Assembly: GCF_031834615.1 (NCBI RefSeq)
Contig: NZ_CP115543.1
Coordinates: 941,001-1,005,000, forward strand
DNA from: Stenotrophomonas aracearum
GTDB lineage: Bacteria > Pseudomonadota > Gammaproteobacteria > Xanthomonadales > Xanthomonadaceae
Length of the DNA: 64,000 bases
Direction: 5' to 3'
The first letter of the stretch is position 1; every line of letters starts with the position of its first letter. Under the pieces are notes generated by a model. It made no database searches and was not told the DNA's origin. It saw only the letters and a program-made list of their open reading frames with translations. This document shows positions 28,488 to 36,120 of this stretch, piece after piece. Position numbers and translations under genes: made by a program.

Positions 28488-28976
28488 CTAAGGCGCTTTG
28501 GGAAGGTCAGCATCGGCTGACGGTCCAATCTTGAACAATACGTTTTTCTCGGGCCCATGGCCAAGAACGACCTGCCATCGAGTGAAACCGACGGAAATCT
28601 CCCCTGTAGAAGGAAGGTTGTCCTCCACGATTACGAAGTTCTGGCCTCGAAACTCATGGGATTTGGCGCAGACCGCCAAGCAAGTCCCCTTTCGTATCAG
28701 GTTGCCCAAGGCGACTTGTGTGTAGTCGGGGCTGAAGACACTGGTCTCATCCATCTCGATGCGCACCGAGGGATACGCTAATCCGATCCATCCATCCGCA
28801 CCCTCCGATTCAAACCAGGAGAATTGACGGTGTCCGCTCAACACGAGGCAGGCGCTCTTCCCGCTCGGCGAGTTCCCGATGAGCAATGGTTCGTCCAAGT
28901 GCCTTCTGGGGAGGAGCAGCGAAAGCGGAGTGCAGGAGCTTGCACTTGCCACGTGAAACTCGCCTGTCGTAATCAC
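28488..28976 (-). CDS. Unknown partner protein coupled to the TIR gene
   Basis: A 162-residue protein with alternating hydrophobic pattern typical of beta structure and no signal peptide or membrane segment. I recognise no family. Its ATG at 28976 lies one base after the stop of the TIR-domain gene, so the two form an operon and are probably made in fixed ratio. Visible features are PLLIGNSPSGKSACLVLSG in the first third, which resembles a P-loop only loosely, and a cluster of aromatic residues (HRQFSWFESEGADGWIG). A role as effector, inhibitor or sensor of the TIR protein is possible. Confidence 0.65.
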   Translation of the reverse strand: MITTGEFHVASASSCTPLSLLLPRRHLDEPLLIGNSPSGKSACLVLSGHRQFSWFESEGADGWIGLAYPSVRIEMDETSVFSPDYTQVALGNLIRKGTCLAVCAKSHEFRGQNFVIVEDNLPSTGEISVGFTRWQVVLGHGPEKNVLFKIGPSADADLPKAP

Positions 28977-28977
28977 T

Positions 28978-30000
28978 TCAGCGCCTCCTGGGATGATTGC
29001 TAGAGCTTTGAAGTGGCGCGATCAGTTGCTCCCAGAGAAGCTCTGCCGCGCCTTCCTGGGTAAGTTTTTGATCGCGATTGGAGCCGAACGCCGACATCCC
29101 CATGCTAGTAAGGAATAACGATTGGTCATCATGACCAACCGTGAGGGCCTCGTTGTAGGAGTTGCTGTCAAGCGTCTCGCCTTGCATGTAGTGAATGCCT
29201 CCGAGCATCCCGCCAAGGTAGACGGTTGCTCGAGCAACGTCGTGCCCGTCTTCGTAGATGGTGGCAAAGAATCGATTAGCGTCCACGCGCCGGAACGTGC
29301 CTTCATAGCCTGGATTGCGCCGTTGGAGTTCGCTCAGGGAATTCTCAAAGTGCTTGGCTATGTATTCAAAGGTCTCCGCTTTGAAGTGGTCCTTGTCACG
29401 CTGCGTGAAAGCTTTAGCCAATCGCAGATTGCTGGAGCGCGGTCCTGAGGTCGCTTCGGGACTGCGGTTGGCAGCTTCGGTTGGCATGGTGGGACGGGCA
29501 AGCAGCGGCGAAGATGAGGCGGGCACCCGATCCGCTTCGGTTACGCCTATCTTTCGTGCATGCTCAGCCGCAGCAGCGCGAACGGCCTTGGCCACTTGCA
29601 AGAAAGCTTCGTCCAGATCAGCCCATTGCTTTACGGGCTTGCCATCGGTTGGGGTAGCCATAAGCTTCCCAAAGGGGGCGTGATGCCATTCGCAGGCCCG
29701 CAAGATGACAGGGATGACGATTGCTTCGCCCGAGTCGTGCCTCTCCAGCGCACGCTTCATTTCCCGGTCATAGCAGTAAGGAGAGGCAAGGAAGTCGGGA
29801 CTGACCAGCAGAAGAATGATGTCATCGGAGTTGATGTGCTCATCAATCGTCTTATCGATCTCCTGGCCGGCAACGATCCTGCGGTCGTGCCACGTTTCGA
29901 TAGTCCCCTGATGCTTAAGCATTGCTAGCTGCTTTTCGAGCTGGTCGCGGAGTTCTTCGTCTGCGTGGCAATAGGAAAAGAAGACGCTGGGCAAGATCAT
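28978..30000 (-). CDS. TIR-domain protein with C-terminal domain of unknown function
   Basis: A 340-residue cytosolic protein. Residues 4-140 form a TIR domain: VFFSYCHADEELRDQL opening, ETWHDRRIVAGQEI, then IILLLVSPDFLASPYCYDRE, where E80 is at the position of the catalytic glutamate of NAD-cleaving TIR enzymes. A serine/proline/alanine-rich linker (about 150-190) leads to a C-terminal alpha/beta domain (193-332) that I do not recognise, containing RRVDANRFFATIYEDGHDVARA and YLGGMLGGIHY. Bacterial TIR proteins often deplete NAD or make signalling nucleotides in anti-phage defence. That role is inferred. It is divergent from a GrlR-like gene. Confidence 0.8.
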   Translation of the reverse strand: MILPSVFFSYCHADEELRDQLEKQLAMLKHQGTIETWHDRRIVAGQEIDKTIDEHINSDDIILLLVSPDFLASPYCYDREMKRALERHDSGEAIVIPVILRACEWHHAPFGKLMATPTDGKPVKQWADLDEAFLQVAKAVRAAAAEHARKIGVTEADRVPASSSPLLARPTMPTEAANRSPEATSGPRSSNLRLAKAFTQRDKDHFKAETFEYIAKHFENSLSELQRRNPGYEGTFRRVDANRFFATIYEDGHDVARATVYLGGMLGGIHYMQGETLDSNSYNEALTVGHDDQSLFLTSMGMSAFGSNRDQKLTQEGAAELLWEQLIAPLQSSSNHPRRR

Positions 30001-30173
30001 GCTCCTTAGGGCGCTGGGGCGTAGTTTCGTGGGCTAGATTCTATCCAAATGTAGGCGATTCTGGTTCATGGCACAAAACGTGCCACCCCATCCCTGAATG
30101 TCGCTTTTAGGCGTCGCGTTAGGTGAGACCAAGGGGTGATCTAATGGGTCTCCAACCCAGTGGAGGTGTGACA

Positions 30174-30506
30174 ATGAAAGACGGCATTTACCACGTGCGT
30201 TTCTCGTCGAACATGCAGGGCGTGGGTGAGGGTATCGCTGTATTCAAGGGGGAGGGCGTCAATGGTGGCGACTCTGGCTACACGTATTCAGGGTTTAAGC
30301 AGGGCAGTGGCGCTGGTTTTACAGCCAAGCTGACCATCAAGCGCTGGGATCCGGCCTCTGAATCTGTGTTCGGTGGACTCGACCAGTTCGAGCTCGATTT
30401 TCAAGGAATCGCAACGGCATCTGGCTTCATCGCTGAGGGCAGCATCGTTGGGCACTCAGAAGCTACGTTGACAGCAGAAGGACGCTATCTGGGCCCTGCG
30501 GCCTGA
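30174..30506 (+). CDS. GrlR-like small regulatory protein
   Basis: A 110-residue protein opening MKDGIYHVRFSSNMQGVGEG and containing GGDSGYTYSG, a pattern typical of the GrlR fold, an eight-stranded lipocalin-like domain first known as a negative regulator of the LEE type III system. No type III genes are present here, so it is probably a stand-alone member that binds a ligand or partner. ATG 30174 has GGAGGTG seven bases upstream. It is divergent from the TIR gene (173 bases between the starts) and is followed by a strong bidirectional terminator. Confidence 0.75.
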   Translation: MKDGIYHVRFSSNMQGVGEGIAVFKGEGVNGGDSGYTYSGFKQGSGAGFTAKLTIKRWDPASESVFGGLDQFELDFQGIATASGFIAEGSIVGHSEATLTAEGRYLGPAA

Positions 30507-30522
30507 CAGACCCCCAACAAGA

Positions 30523-30548
30523 AGGCCCCCAACTAGGGGGCCTTTTTT
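30523..30548. terminator. Terminator between convergent GrlR-like and membrane protein genes
   Basis: AGGCCCCC and GGGGGCCT arms around AACTA, with T6 on the plus strand. Confidence 0.9.
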
Positions 30549-30564
30549 GATTCTGCGAATGCTT

Positions 30565-30909
30565 TTAGGCCTGCGTCAGGTGTGCGTAAAGCACGAAAAG
30601 GAACATTGGCAACCCACTCAAAAGTCCAAACACCCAGAAAGCGCCCATCAGCGTCAGCGGCGTCATGATCCACCACTGCCACCACGTAAAGCCCACATCG
30701 CGTGCCTGAGCTGCTCGGGCCTCGACCGGATAGCGAAGCGCCGCCTTCCGGGTTGCGCGTCGCGCCAAGAGCGGCCCGACGACGAACCCGAAAGGTCCAG
30801 TGAGAAGCAGGGCACCCGAATACCACCAGAAGAACCGGTCCCTGGGGGTCATCAACTTGCGGTCGACGGGCGCCGGTTGGCCGGAAAGGGGAGGCGGCGG
30901 AGCACTCAT
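30565..30909 (-). CDS. Small inner-membrane protein of unknown function
   Basis: A 114-residue protein. After a proline-rich start (MSAPPPPLSGQPAP) come two or three hydrophobic segments: FFWWYSGALLLTGPFGFVVGPLL, then WWQWWIMTPLTLMGAFWVFGLL and the adjoining PMFLFVLYAHL. Its ATG overlaps the stop of the lipoprotein gene (ATGA). A broken paralog lies 2.4 kb away at 28153-28420. It is the last gene of a three-gene minus-strand operon with a secreted protein and a lipoprotein, so envelope function is likely. I recognise no family. Confidence 0.65.
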   Translation of the reverse strand: MSAPPPPLSGQPAPVDRKLMTPRDRFFWWYSGALLLTGPFGFVVGPLLARRATRKAALRYPVEARAAQARDVGFTWWQWWIMTPLTLMGAFWVFGLLSGLPMFLFVLYAHLTQA

Positions 30910-31220
30910 TTGGCGTAGGCCTTCCAGGTTCCCGACTCCTTGGCATACCGAAGATTTTTGCTGACCGGGACAGGCACCTGCTGGCCGCCAATGTCGATGG
31001 TCACCTTCCCCGTGGTGTCGCACCGATAGCCCGCCGTGTCCTGGGCCTCCACGCACCCGGTGAGCTGGAAGTCTTGGATGTTGGTGATCTGACCGGCTCC
31101 GCTCTGGGTAAGAAGGGAGGCCAATGCCTTTTCGGCATCGCTGCTGGAAGGCGGGCCGCCGCAGGCAGTCAGTGCAAACGCGGTCGCCAAGCCGGCGAAG
31201 GCAATCTTCGGTGCTTTCAT
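30906..31220 (-). CDS. Small lipoprotein
   Basis: A 104-residue protein with a lipoprotein signal MKAPKIAFAGLATAFALTAC; the lipobox is LTAC, so the mature chain starts at that cysteine. The rest is a small domain with two further cysteines (TGCVEAQDTAGYRCD), probably a disulfide in the periplasm. I chose the ATG at 31220 because AAGGA sits six bases upstream; an ATG two codons earlier would overlap the ribosome binding site. It is coupled to the downstream membrane protein gene by ATGA. No known family. Confidence 0.65.
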   Translation of the reverse strand: MKAPKIAFAGLATAFALTACGGPPSSSDAEKALASLLTQSGAGQITNIQDFQLTGCVEAQDTAGYRCDTTGKVTIDIGGQQVPVPVSKNLRYAKESGTWKAYAK

Positions 31221-31291
31221 AGTCATTCCTTGAGAGTTGAGCAGGGGCGGCGGTGGGCCGCCCTAGGGAATAAACGAACCGGTGGGCCGGT

Positions 31292-32068
31292 TTACCGGTC
31301 CCGGTTTCCTTCAGGCTTGAAGCCCGCAATCCACATGCGACCGTCCTTGAAGGGGGTCAGGAGCCCAGAAGCGCCGGGGTAGATGTCGGCGGTTTGGATA
31401 AAGCCGCTGACCCACGCCACGCGCAGCGCCACCTGGACAGCCTTGTCGGACACGCCAGGTCGGGAGACGTTGACCACGAACGGTTGGCTGGGCGGGGTGG
31501 GGCCAGAGGAGCGGGTTGCCCCGGTGTTGGGCTTACTGGGAGGCACGCGAACCCCCATCAACGTGTCCCGGCCCTTCCAGAGGGCCGAGGTGTTCAGCTC
31601 GGCGGAGTCGCCCAAGTCGTCCGTCTCGGTCAAGGCGGCATTGGCGCAGGTGCGGAAGGTCTCCGTCGTGGAGGCGCTGGCGCTGGTCCAGATCCTCGCC
31701 TCGACGGTCCAACAAGGAAGGGTCGTGCCCCATTCGGTGTAGGTCAGTGCCACCCGAGGCCAGTCGAGCTTCCCAAGTTGGGCTTGCTGGTGGTTGTCCT
31801 GCTTAAACAGACCAGGCAGCTTCCCCGCGCCGCTGACGGGCACGTAGATGGCCCCGCCATCCGCACTCGCGTTGGCCCCACCTTGGGTCGGTTTGACCCC
31901 CACCATCTGCTGCCCAGCGTCTTTCAGGCTGCTGCCCAGCTGCCGAAAGAATCCCGGTTTGTTGGGCCTTTCTTCCTGCTCGGGGTGGCTCGGCGCGGCT
32001 GCCCCTTGGGCGGTCAGCAGCAGTGCGGCCGCGAGGGCGGTGGCGATCCGTGTCTCGATCTTCTTCAT
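31292..32068 (-). CDS. Secreted protein of unknown function
   Basis: A 258-residue protein with a clear Sec signal peptide (MKKIETRIATALAAALLLTAQGAAAPS). The mature chain begins with a charged stretch, then KPGFFRQLGSSLKDAGQQMVGVKPTQGG, which looks amphipathic, and a C-terminal beta-rich domain. Two cysteines (PCWTVEA and FRTCANA) could form a disulfide. It is the first gene of the secreted protein/lipoprotein/membrane protein operon and divergent from an XRE regulator, which is the likely controller of this operon. I recognise no family. Confidence 0.65.
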   Translation of the reverse strand: MKKIETRIATALAAALLLTAQGAAAPSHPEQEERPNKPGFFRQLGSSLKDAGQQMVGVKPTQGGANASADGGAIYVPVSGAGKLPGLFKQDNHQQAQLGKLDWPRVALTYTEWGTTLPCWTVEARIWTSASASTTETFRTCANAALTETDDLGDSAELNTSALWKGRDTLMGVRVPPSKPNTGATRSSGPTPPSQPFVVNVSRPGVSDKAVQVALRVAWVSGFIQTADIYPGASGLLTPFKDGRMWIAGFKPEGNRDR

Positions 32069-32174
32069 GAAAACCCCTGTGGTTGGTCGGGAGGGTGCTA
32101 CATTTCATGAAGAGTCTGCCATGCATTGAGGGACCACGTCATGCTGTCCACCCGAGTTTTCAACATCCGTTCAC

Positions 32175-32495
32175 TTGCCCAGCACCGCCGCCCGTTCCCT
32201 GTTCGCCGCCCGCCTCAAACAGGCCCGAGAACTGCGCGGCATCGCCAGTCAGCGAGCGCTGGGGGTTTTGATGGGCCTCGATAAGAAGCTGGCCAGCAGC
32301 CGGGTCAATCGCTACGAGACCGAGGTCAGTGGCATCGACCTGGACGGGCTGGGGAAGTTGGCGGGCGTGCTTGGTGTCCCAATGGCTTATCTGGTCGCCG
32401 AAGACGAAGCGACGGCCGCCGTCGTGCTGGCGCTCTCCAAGCTCACGGCCAGCCAGCGCGTTGAGTTAGCAAAGCAGTTGAGCCAAGCGCAGTAG
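32175..32495 (+). CDS. XRE-family helix-turn-helix regulator
   Basis: A 106-residue DNA-binding protein. The HTH domain (about 10-72) reads FAARLKQARELRGIASQRALG, then RVNRYETEVSGIDLDGLGKLAGVLGVPMAYL, the usual Cro/CI-type arrangement. A short helical tail follows (VVLALSKLTASQRVELAKQL). The start appears to be TTG 32175. It is divergent from the envelope operon with about 100 bases between, which suggests control of that operon and of itself. Confidence 0.8.
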   Translation: MPSTAARSLFAARLKQARELRGIASQRALGVLMGLDKKLASSRVNRYETEVSGIDLDGLGKLAGVLGVPMAYLVAEDEATAAVVLALSKLTASQRVELAKQLSQAQ

Positions 32496-32637
32496 TCTTG
32501 CCTTCCCAGCCTGCTCGCGACACGCGTCCTGCGCTTCAGACTTTTTGATCAGCCGAAATCGGTGTGCAAGCGCCGCATGAATGTCGGGCGAAAGGCGGTC
32601 CGGGTATGATTTCGCTCTCACCTTCCACTGGCAGCCC

Positions 32638-33072
32638 ATGCGCCTTACCAAGCTACAAATGGCTATCGGTCACTTGCAGGCGGCTTGTGAGCTGTATCTC
32701 GCAGATGCCCACCCGGCGAGCGTCGTGCTCTTGGCAGGGACAGCGGAAGACATGTTTCGGTGCCTCCCCGCGACCAACGACACCCCTGCCGTGGGTGAGC
32801 ACATGCTGCAATATGCGAGGCAACTGACGACTCGCCCAGACCTGCGCTACCGTGAAATCGAGGACGACATGGTTGGCCTTCGCAATTCGGTCAAGCACGT
32901 CAATCGCGATGACGAATCCCACGTGGAGGTTGGTCGCAGCGACATTCACCGCTACTTGGTCGGGGCCCTTATGAATGGGTTTCGCTGCGGAGTGGAGCTC
33001 AGCGAATCGATGGTCGAGACGTATGTCCGCATCGTTGACGTCGACGATGGCCTGGAGCGCCCGACCGGTTAG
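32638..33072 (+). CDS. Helical protein with HEPN-like Rx4H motif
   Basis: A 144-residue all-helical protein opening MRLTKLQMAIGHLQAACELYL. RNSVKH at residues 82-87 fits the R-X4-6-H catalytic motif of HEPN ribonucleases. Similar openings occur in small bacterial proteins of unknown function that handle hits by HEPN-like folds, but that comparison is from memory. No antitoxin-like partner (such as MNT or a small HTH) sits directly beside it; the XRE gene is 142 bases upstream in the same direction. ATG 32638 was preferred to ATG 32581 because the conserved-looking part starts there. Confidence 0.55.
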   Translation: MRLTKLQMAIGHLQAACELYLADAHPASVVLLAGTAEDMFRCLPATNDTPAVGEHMLQYARQLTTRPDLRYREIEDDMVGLRNSVKHVNRDDESHVEVGRSDIHRYLVGALMNGFRCGVELSESMVETYVRIVDVDDGLERPTG

Positions 33073-33114
33073 GAATTAACCTTTGCAGGACGGGCCGGCC
33101 GCGCCTGCACCTGC

Positions 33115-33465
33115 TCATTCTTCCCGTATAGCACGGATGAGCTGGGTAAAGCGATAGGGCTTGGGAAGGTAGCGCACGCCTGGCGGGATGGGGGGGAGCT
33201 GCGCCTTTTGGAAGCCAGAGACCACCAGCACGCGGGCTTGTGGCTGGGTATTCACGACCTCGGCGGCCACCTCAAGACCAGAGACGCCTTCAGGCATGCA
33301 AACGTCGGTCACGACGACCTCGTATCGGGTCTCGCTTCGGAGCTTTGCGATCGCTTCGACCCCATTGCTGGCTGCGGTAACGGCGAAGCCCTGGCCCGCG
33401 AGGGCTTCCACAACAACCGACCTCAGGTCGTCCTCGTCTTCTACAAAGAGAACATTAATAGCCAT
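33115..33465 (-). CDS. Stand-alone response regulator receiver
   Basis: A 116-residue single receiver domain with the acidic pair in FVEDEDD, phospho-acceptor D54 (VVVTDVCMP), the switch serine in VVSGFQKA and the conserved lysine in YLPKPY. There is no output domain. It begins two bases after the stop of the PAS histidine kinase gene on the same strand, so that kinase is the likely phosphodonor. Such receivers often pass phosphate on or compete for it. Confidence 0.88.
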   Translation of the reverse strand: MAINVLFVEDEDDLRSVVVEALAGQGFAVTAASNGVEAIAKLRSETRYEVVVTDVCMPEGVSGLEVAAEVVNTQPQARVLVVSGFQKAQLPPIPPGVRYLPKPYRFTQLIRAIREE

Positions 33466-33466
33466 T

Positions 33467-34609
33467 TCAGACCTCTTGAGCCGGGAAGCACAACGTGACC
33501 TGCGTGCCTTGGCCTGGCGTGCTGGCGAGCTGGGTGAAGCCCTTGGAGTGGGATGTGAAGCCGAACACTTGGCTGAGCCCGAGACCACTGCCACGCCCGA
33601 CGGGCTTGGTAGTGAAGAACGGCTCAAACACGCGAGCTTGGTCGGCCAGGGAAATGCCTTCCCCATTGTCTGTAACGGCCACGCAGACGTAGGTCTGAAG
33701 CGCCGAATCCGGTCGAGACGGATCCCGTAGCTGCTGCGCAGACGCTGTGATCTCGATGTTCCCGCCGTGGGGGAGCGCGTCCCGGCTGTTGCACACCAGG
33801 TTAAGAATCGCCGCCTCCAACTGCGACCGATCCAACTCTAGGGCGGGAAGAGAAGCGGGGACGGCTGCGGACAGCCGAATGTTCCCGCCTGCTGCCCGCT
33901 GGAGGAGCGGCTGGATGTCCTCCAACAGACCCGCCAGCGTCAATTCCTCGGGCGCCAGCGCTTGGCCGCGGCCGAAGGTCAGCAACTGCCGGGTCAGCAG
34001 GGCACCGCGTTCAATGGCCCGCTGCGCGGTGTCCACCAAAGTGGCCAACGCGCCGTCCTTGACGCGAAGGCTGAGCAGATCAAGGCAGTTAGCGATGATG
34101 GTCAGCAGGTTGTTGAAGTCGTGGGCCAGGCCCAAGGTGAACTTGCCGATCGCCTCCATCTTCTGGGCCTGCAGCAGGCTCTGCTGCGCCTCCTCAAGCT
34201 GCTCCTGGGCCGTGTGCCGCTCGGTGATGTCGCGCGTGATCTTGGCGAAACCCAACAACTCGCCATTTTCATAAATGGGGTCAATCACGACACTGGCCCG
34301 GAATCGGGTCCCGTCCTGCCTTAAGCGCCACCCCTCATCGACATAGCGACCCTCGGTTGCAGCGGTTTGCAGGTTTCGCTGCGGCAGGCCTGCCTCGACC
34401 TCCTCGGGGAGATAAAACCGTGCAAAGTTGGTCCCTATGACCTCCTCGGCGAGGTAGCCCTTGATGCGCTGCCCGCCTGGATTCCAAGTGCGAATGACCC
34501 CCTCCGGGTCGAGCATGTAGATCGCGTAATCTGTGACAGAGTTCACCAACAGCGAAAACTGGCGCGATTCGTCGTTGAGGCCGTGTGGCGTGGTCGAACG
34601 TGGGGTCAC
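33467..34609 (-). CDS. Cytosolic PAS-domain sensor histidine kinase
   Basis: A 380-residue kinase without membrane segments. A PAS domain covers about residues 18-130 (SVTDYAIYMLDPEGVIRTWN, then the FAKITRDITER end). The HisKA helix holds H163 in LGLAHDFNNLL, the subtype seen in hybrid and NtrB-like soluble kinases. The ATPase domain has the N box (LVCNSRDAL), DNGEGI and GSGLGLS boxes. I chose the GTG start at 34609, preceded by GAGG; TTG 34633 is an alternative. It forms an operon with the receiver downstream and is divergent from a second receiver. The signal may be redox, light or a small molecule. Confidence 0.87.
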   Translation of the reverse strand: MTPRSTTPHGLNDESRQFSLLVNSVTDYAIYMLDPEGVIRTWNPGGQRIKGYLAEEVIGTNFARFYLPEEVEAGLPQRNLQTAATEGRYVDEGWRLRQDGTRFRASVVIDPIYENGELLGFAKITRDITERHTAQEQLEEAQQSLLQAQKMEAIGKFTLGLAHDFNNLLTIIANCLDLLSLRVKDGALATLVDTAQRAIERGALLTRQLLTFGRGQALAPEELTLAGLLEDIQPLLQRAAGGNIRLSAAVPASLPALELDRSQLEAAILNLVCNSRDALPHGGNIEITASAQQLRDPSRPDSALQTYVCVAVTDNGEGISLADQARVFEPFFTTKPVGRGSGLGLSQVFGFTSHSKGFTQLASTPGQGTQVTLCFPAQEV

Positions 34610-34763
34610 TGGACATCCTCGGGTTGCCGCCAAGGTAGTGGCCGACTTGTAAAAAATTCGTAAAGAAGCAGGTTTGACGCTTCCTTCACCCAGTCCTTAC
34701 ACTAGGCTGTATGGGTCAGACTCCGGCGTTGCCCCCGACCTCACGCCTCAGTGGAGATCCACC

Positions 34764-35132
34764 ATGCTGCTCCCTAACAAAAAGCTCCATGTCTTCCTGG
34801 TGGAGGATGAGCCGACGTTGATGGACGTGGTCGAGCAGACGATCACCCAGTTGGGCCACAGCGTGACGGAACGCGCCGAACGCTTGGAAGACGCGTTGAG
34901 CAAGGCCGCAGCAGGCGGGTTCGACGTAGCAGTGCTGGACGTCAACCTCAATGGCCAGGATTCTTTTCCGGTTGCTGACGCGCTGATCGCCCGAGGCATC
35001 CCCTTCGTTTTCACCACCGGCTTTGGTGCGAACAACTTGCCGGAGCGTTTCCAAGGCGGCTACCTCTTGGAAAAGCCGTTCAGGCTGCGCGACATCGGTC
35101 AGATGCTGGATCGCTTGGCGCAATCGCTCTAG
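34764..35132 (+). CDS. Stand-alone response regulator receiver
   Basis: A 122-residue receiver with acidic residues in VEDEP, phospho-acceptor D59 (VAVLDVNLNG), a threonine pair in FVFTTGFG and the lysine in LLEKPFR. There is no output domain. ATG 34764 is 154 bases from the divergent kinase start. The region between carries their promoters. A small zinc-ribbon gene lies directly downstream on the other strand, a pairing repeated at 45.7-46.7 kb. Confidence 0.87.
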   Translation: MLLPNKKLHVFLVEDEPTLMDVVEQTITQLGHSVTERAERLEDALSKAAAGGFDVAVLDVNLNGQDSFPVADALIARGIPFVFTTGFGANNLPERFQGGYLLEKPFRLRDIGQMLDRLAQSL

Positions 35133-35155
35133 CGGGGCGTCACCGCTGATCCTTC

Positions 35156-35404
35156 CTAGGCTTCGAGGGTGGACTGTCGATCCCACTCCGCAATCTTTGC
35201 GTTGCTGACGGCTTGGTGCGTGCCGCAATGTTCGCAGCGGACCAAGGTGCCTCCGGGCAGATGGACCAACGCATGGTCGTCTGAAGTGGACGCCCTGTCG
35301 CAGCGGCCGCAGTTCAGCGTGACCCCTGTCACACGATCCACGCCGCCGGCGGCATTGAAGACGGCCTCGAACCGCTCGATGCTAAATAATCCAATGGTGT
35401 TCAT
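35156..35404 (-). CDS. Small zinc-ribbon protein, paralog 1
   Basis: An 82-residue cytosolic protein with two CxxC pairs, C32/C35 (NCGRC) and C57/C60 (RCEHC), spaced as in a zinc ribbon. It shares its layout with the protein at 46435-46716: an M-x-x-IG-x-F opening, first CxxC, LPGGTLVRCEHCGTHQAV here against LPDGGTVVECPNC and RQAV there. It has no known family name that I can give. A role in DNA or protein binding is likely for a ribbon of this size. It lies convergent with a receiver gene. Confidence 0.7.
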   Translation of the reverse strand: MNTIGLFSIERFEAVFNAAGGVDRVTGVTLNCGRCDRASTSDDHALVHLPGGTLVRCEHCGTHQAVSNAKIAEWDRQSTLEA

Positions 35405-35569
35405 GCGCTGCCCCCTGTCTCAGTATCCGCAGCATGAGGGAACCCGGATGATTGGGGCGTTAGCGTAGTCATGAAGGGGCTGCACGGGGCCTTCACGCCG
35501 CACCCTCCATCACCGGACGTTTCTTAATAGGCAGGTAGGGTGGGGCTGTCGCTTTACCTGGAGTCCAAC

Positions 35570-36004
35570 ATGCCCCTGCGCGCCATCGCTTACGTCAGTG
35601 AAGCCGACCAGCCTTGGGAGCGAGCCGAGGTGGAATCCATGGTGGAGCGGGCAGCGGCGTTCAATGTCCAAGCAGGCGTAACGGGGATCTTGTTCTTCGA
35701 CGGCCAACGCTATCTTCAATACTTCGAAGGGCCTGAGGATGGCGTCTCGGTCGCATATCAACGGATCCAGAGCTCGTTGCTGCACTCCAATGTCATGGAG
35801 CTCGCGCGGGGCCCCGTGGGGCGGCGCCTGGTGCCGTATTGGAGCATGCGGTGGCTGCTGGCCGACCCCAGCCACGTGCTAACGATGGTGAAAGCCGACT
35901 GGACGGGGTTCGTTCGCTCCGACGCGCGGCAGAACGACCCAGTCACGGCCATGGAGCACCTGCATCGTTACGTTCAGCCTTACATCGCCGGGGCGGTGGC
36001 TTAG
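35570..36004 (+). CDS. BLUF-domain blue-light photosensor
   Basis: A 144-residue protein consisting of one BLUF (flavin-binding) domain plus a short C-terminal extension. The photochemical residues line up with AppA: Y8 (AYVS), N32, Q50 (YLQYFEGP), and W91/M93 in YWSMRW, all with identical spacing. It should therefore bind FAD and show the BLUF red shift. No output domain is fused, so it must signal through a partner; the kinase, receivers and c-di-GMP proteins nearby are candidates. ATG 35570 has GGAG upstream. Confidence 0.92.
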   Translation: MPLRAIAYVSEADQPWERAEVESMVERAAAFNVQAGVTGILFFDGQRYLQYFEGPEDGVSVAYQRIQSSLLHSNVMELARGPVGRRLVPYWSMRWLLADPSHVLTMVKADWTGFVRSDARQNDPVTAMEHLHRYVQPYIAGAVA

Positions 36005-36073
36005 CCGCTGAAGCCACCGCCGGACGAATCGTCGCCTTAGGCACCGCCCCGATTTGAAAAGATGCCTACACAC

Positions 36074-36107
36074 CGGCGCCGCTCCCCGTGTGTTGCGAGC
36101 GGCGCCG
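36074..36107. terminator. Inverted repeat between convergent BLUF and dehydrogenase genes
   Basis: CGGCGCCGCT and AGCGGCGCCG arms with a 14-base loop and no T tract. Its position between two gene ends suggests a bidirectional transcription stop. Confidence 0.55.
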
Positions 36108-36120
36108 AATGTAGCGAGCG

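Noticed and set aside
30174..30506. GrlR-like gene as evidence of a type III secretion locus
   Set aside because: No secretion, needle or chaperone genes are in the window; the domain occurs widely outside such loci.
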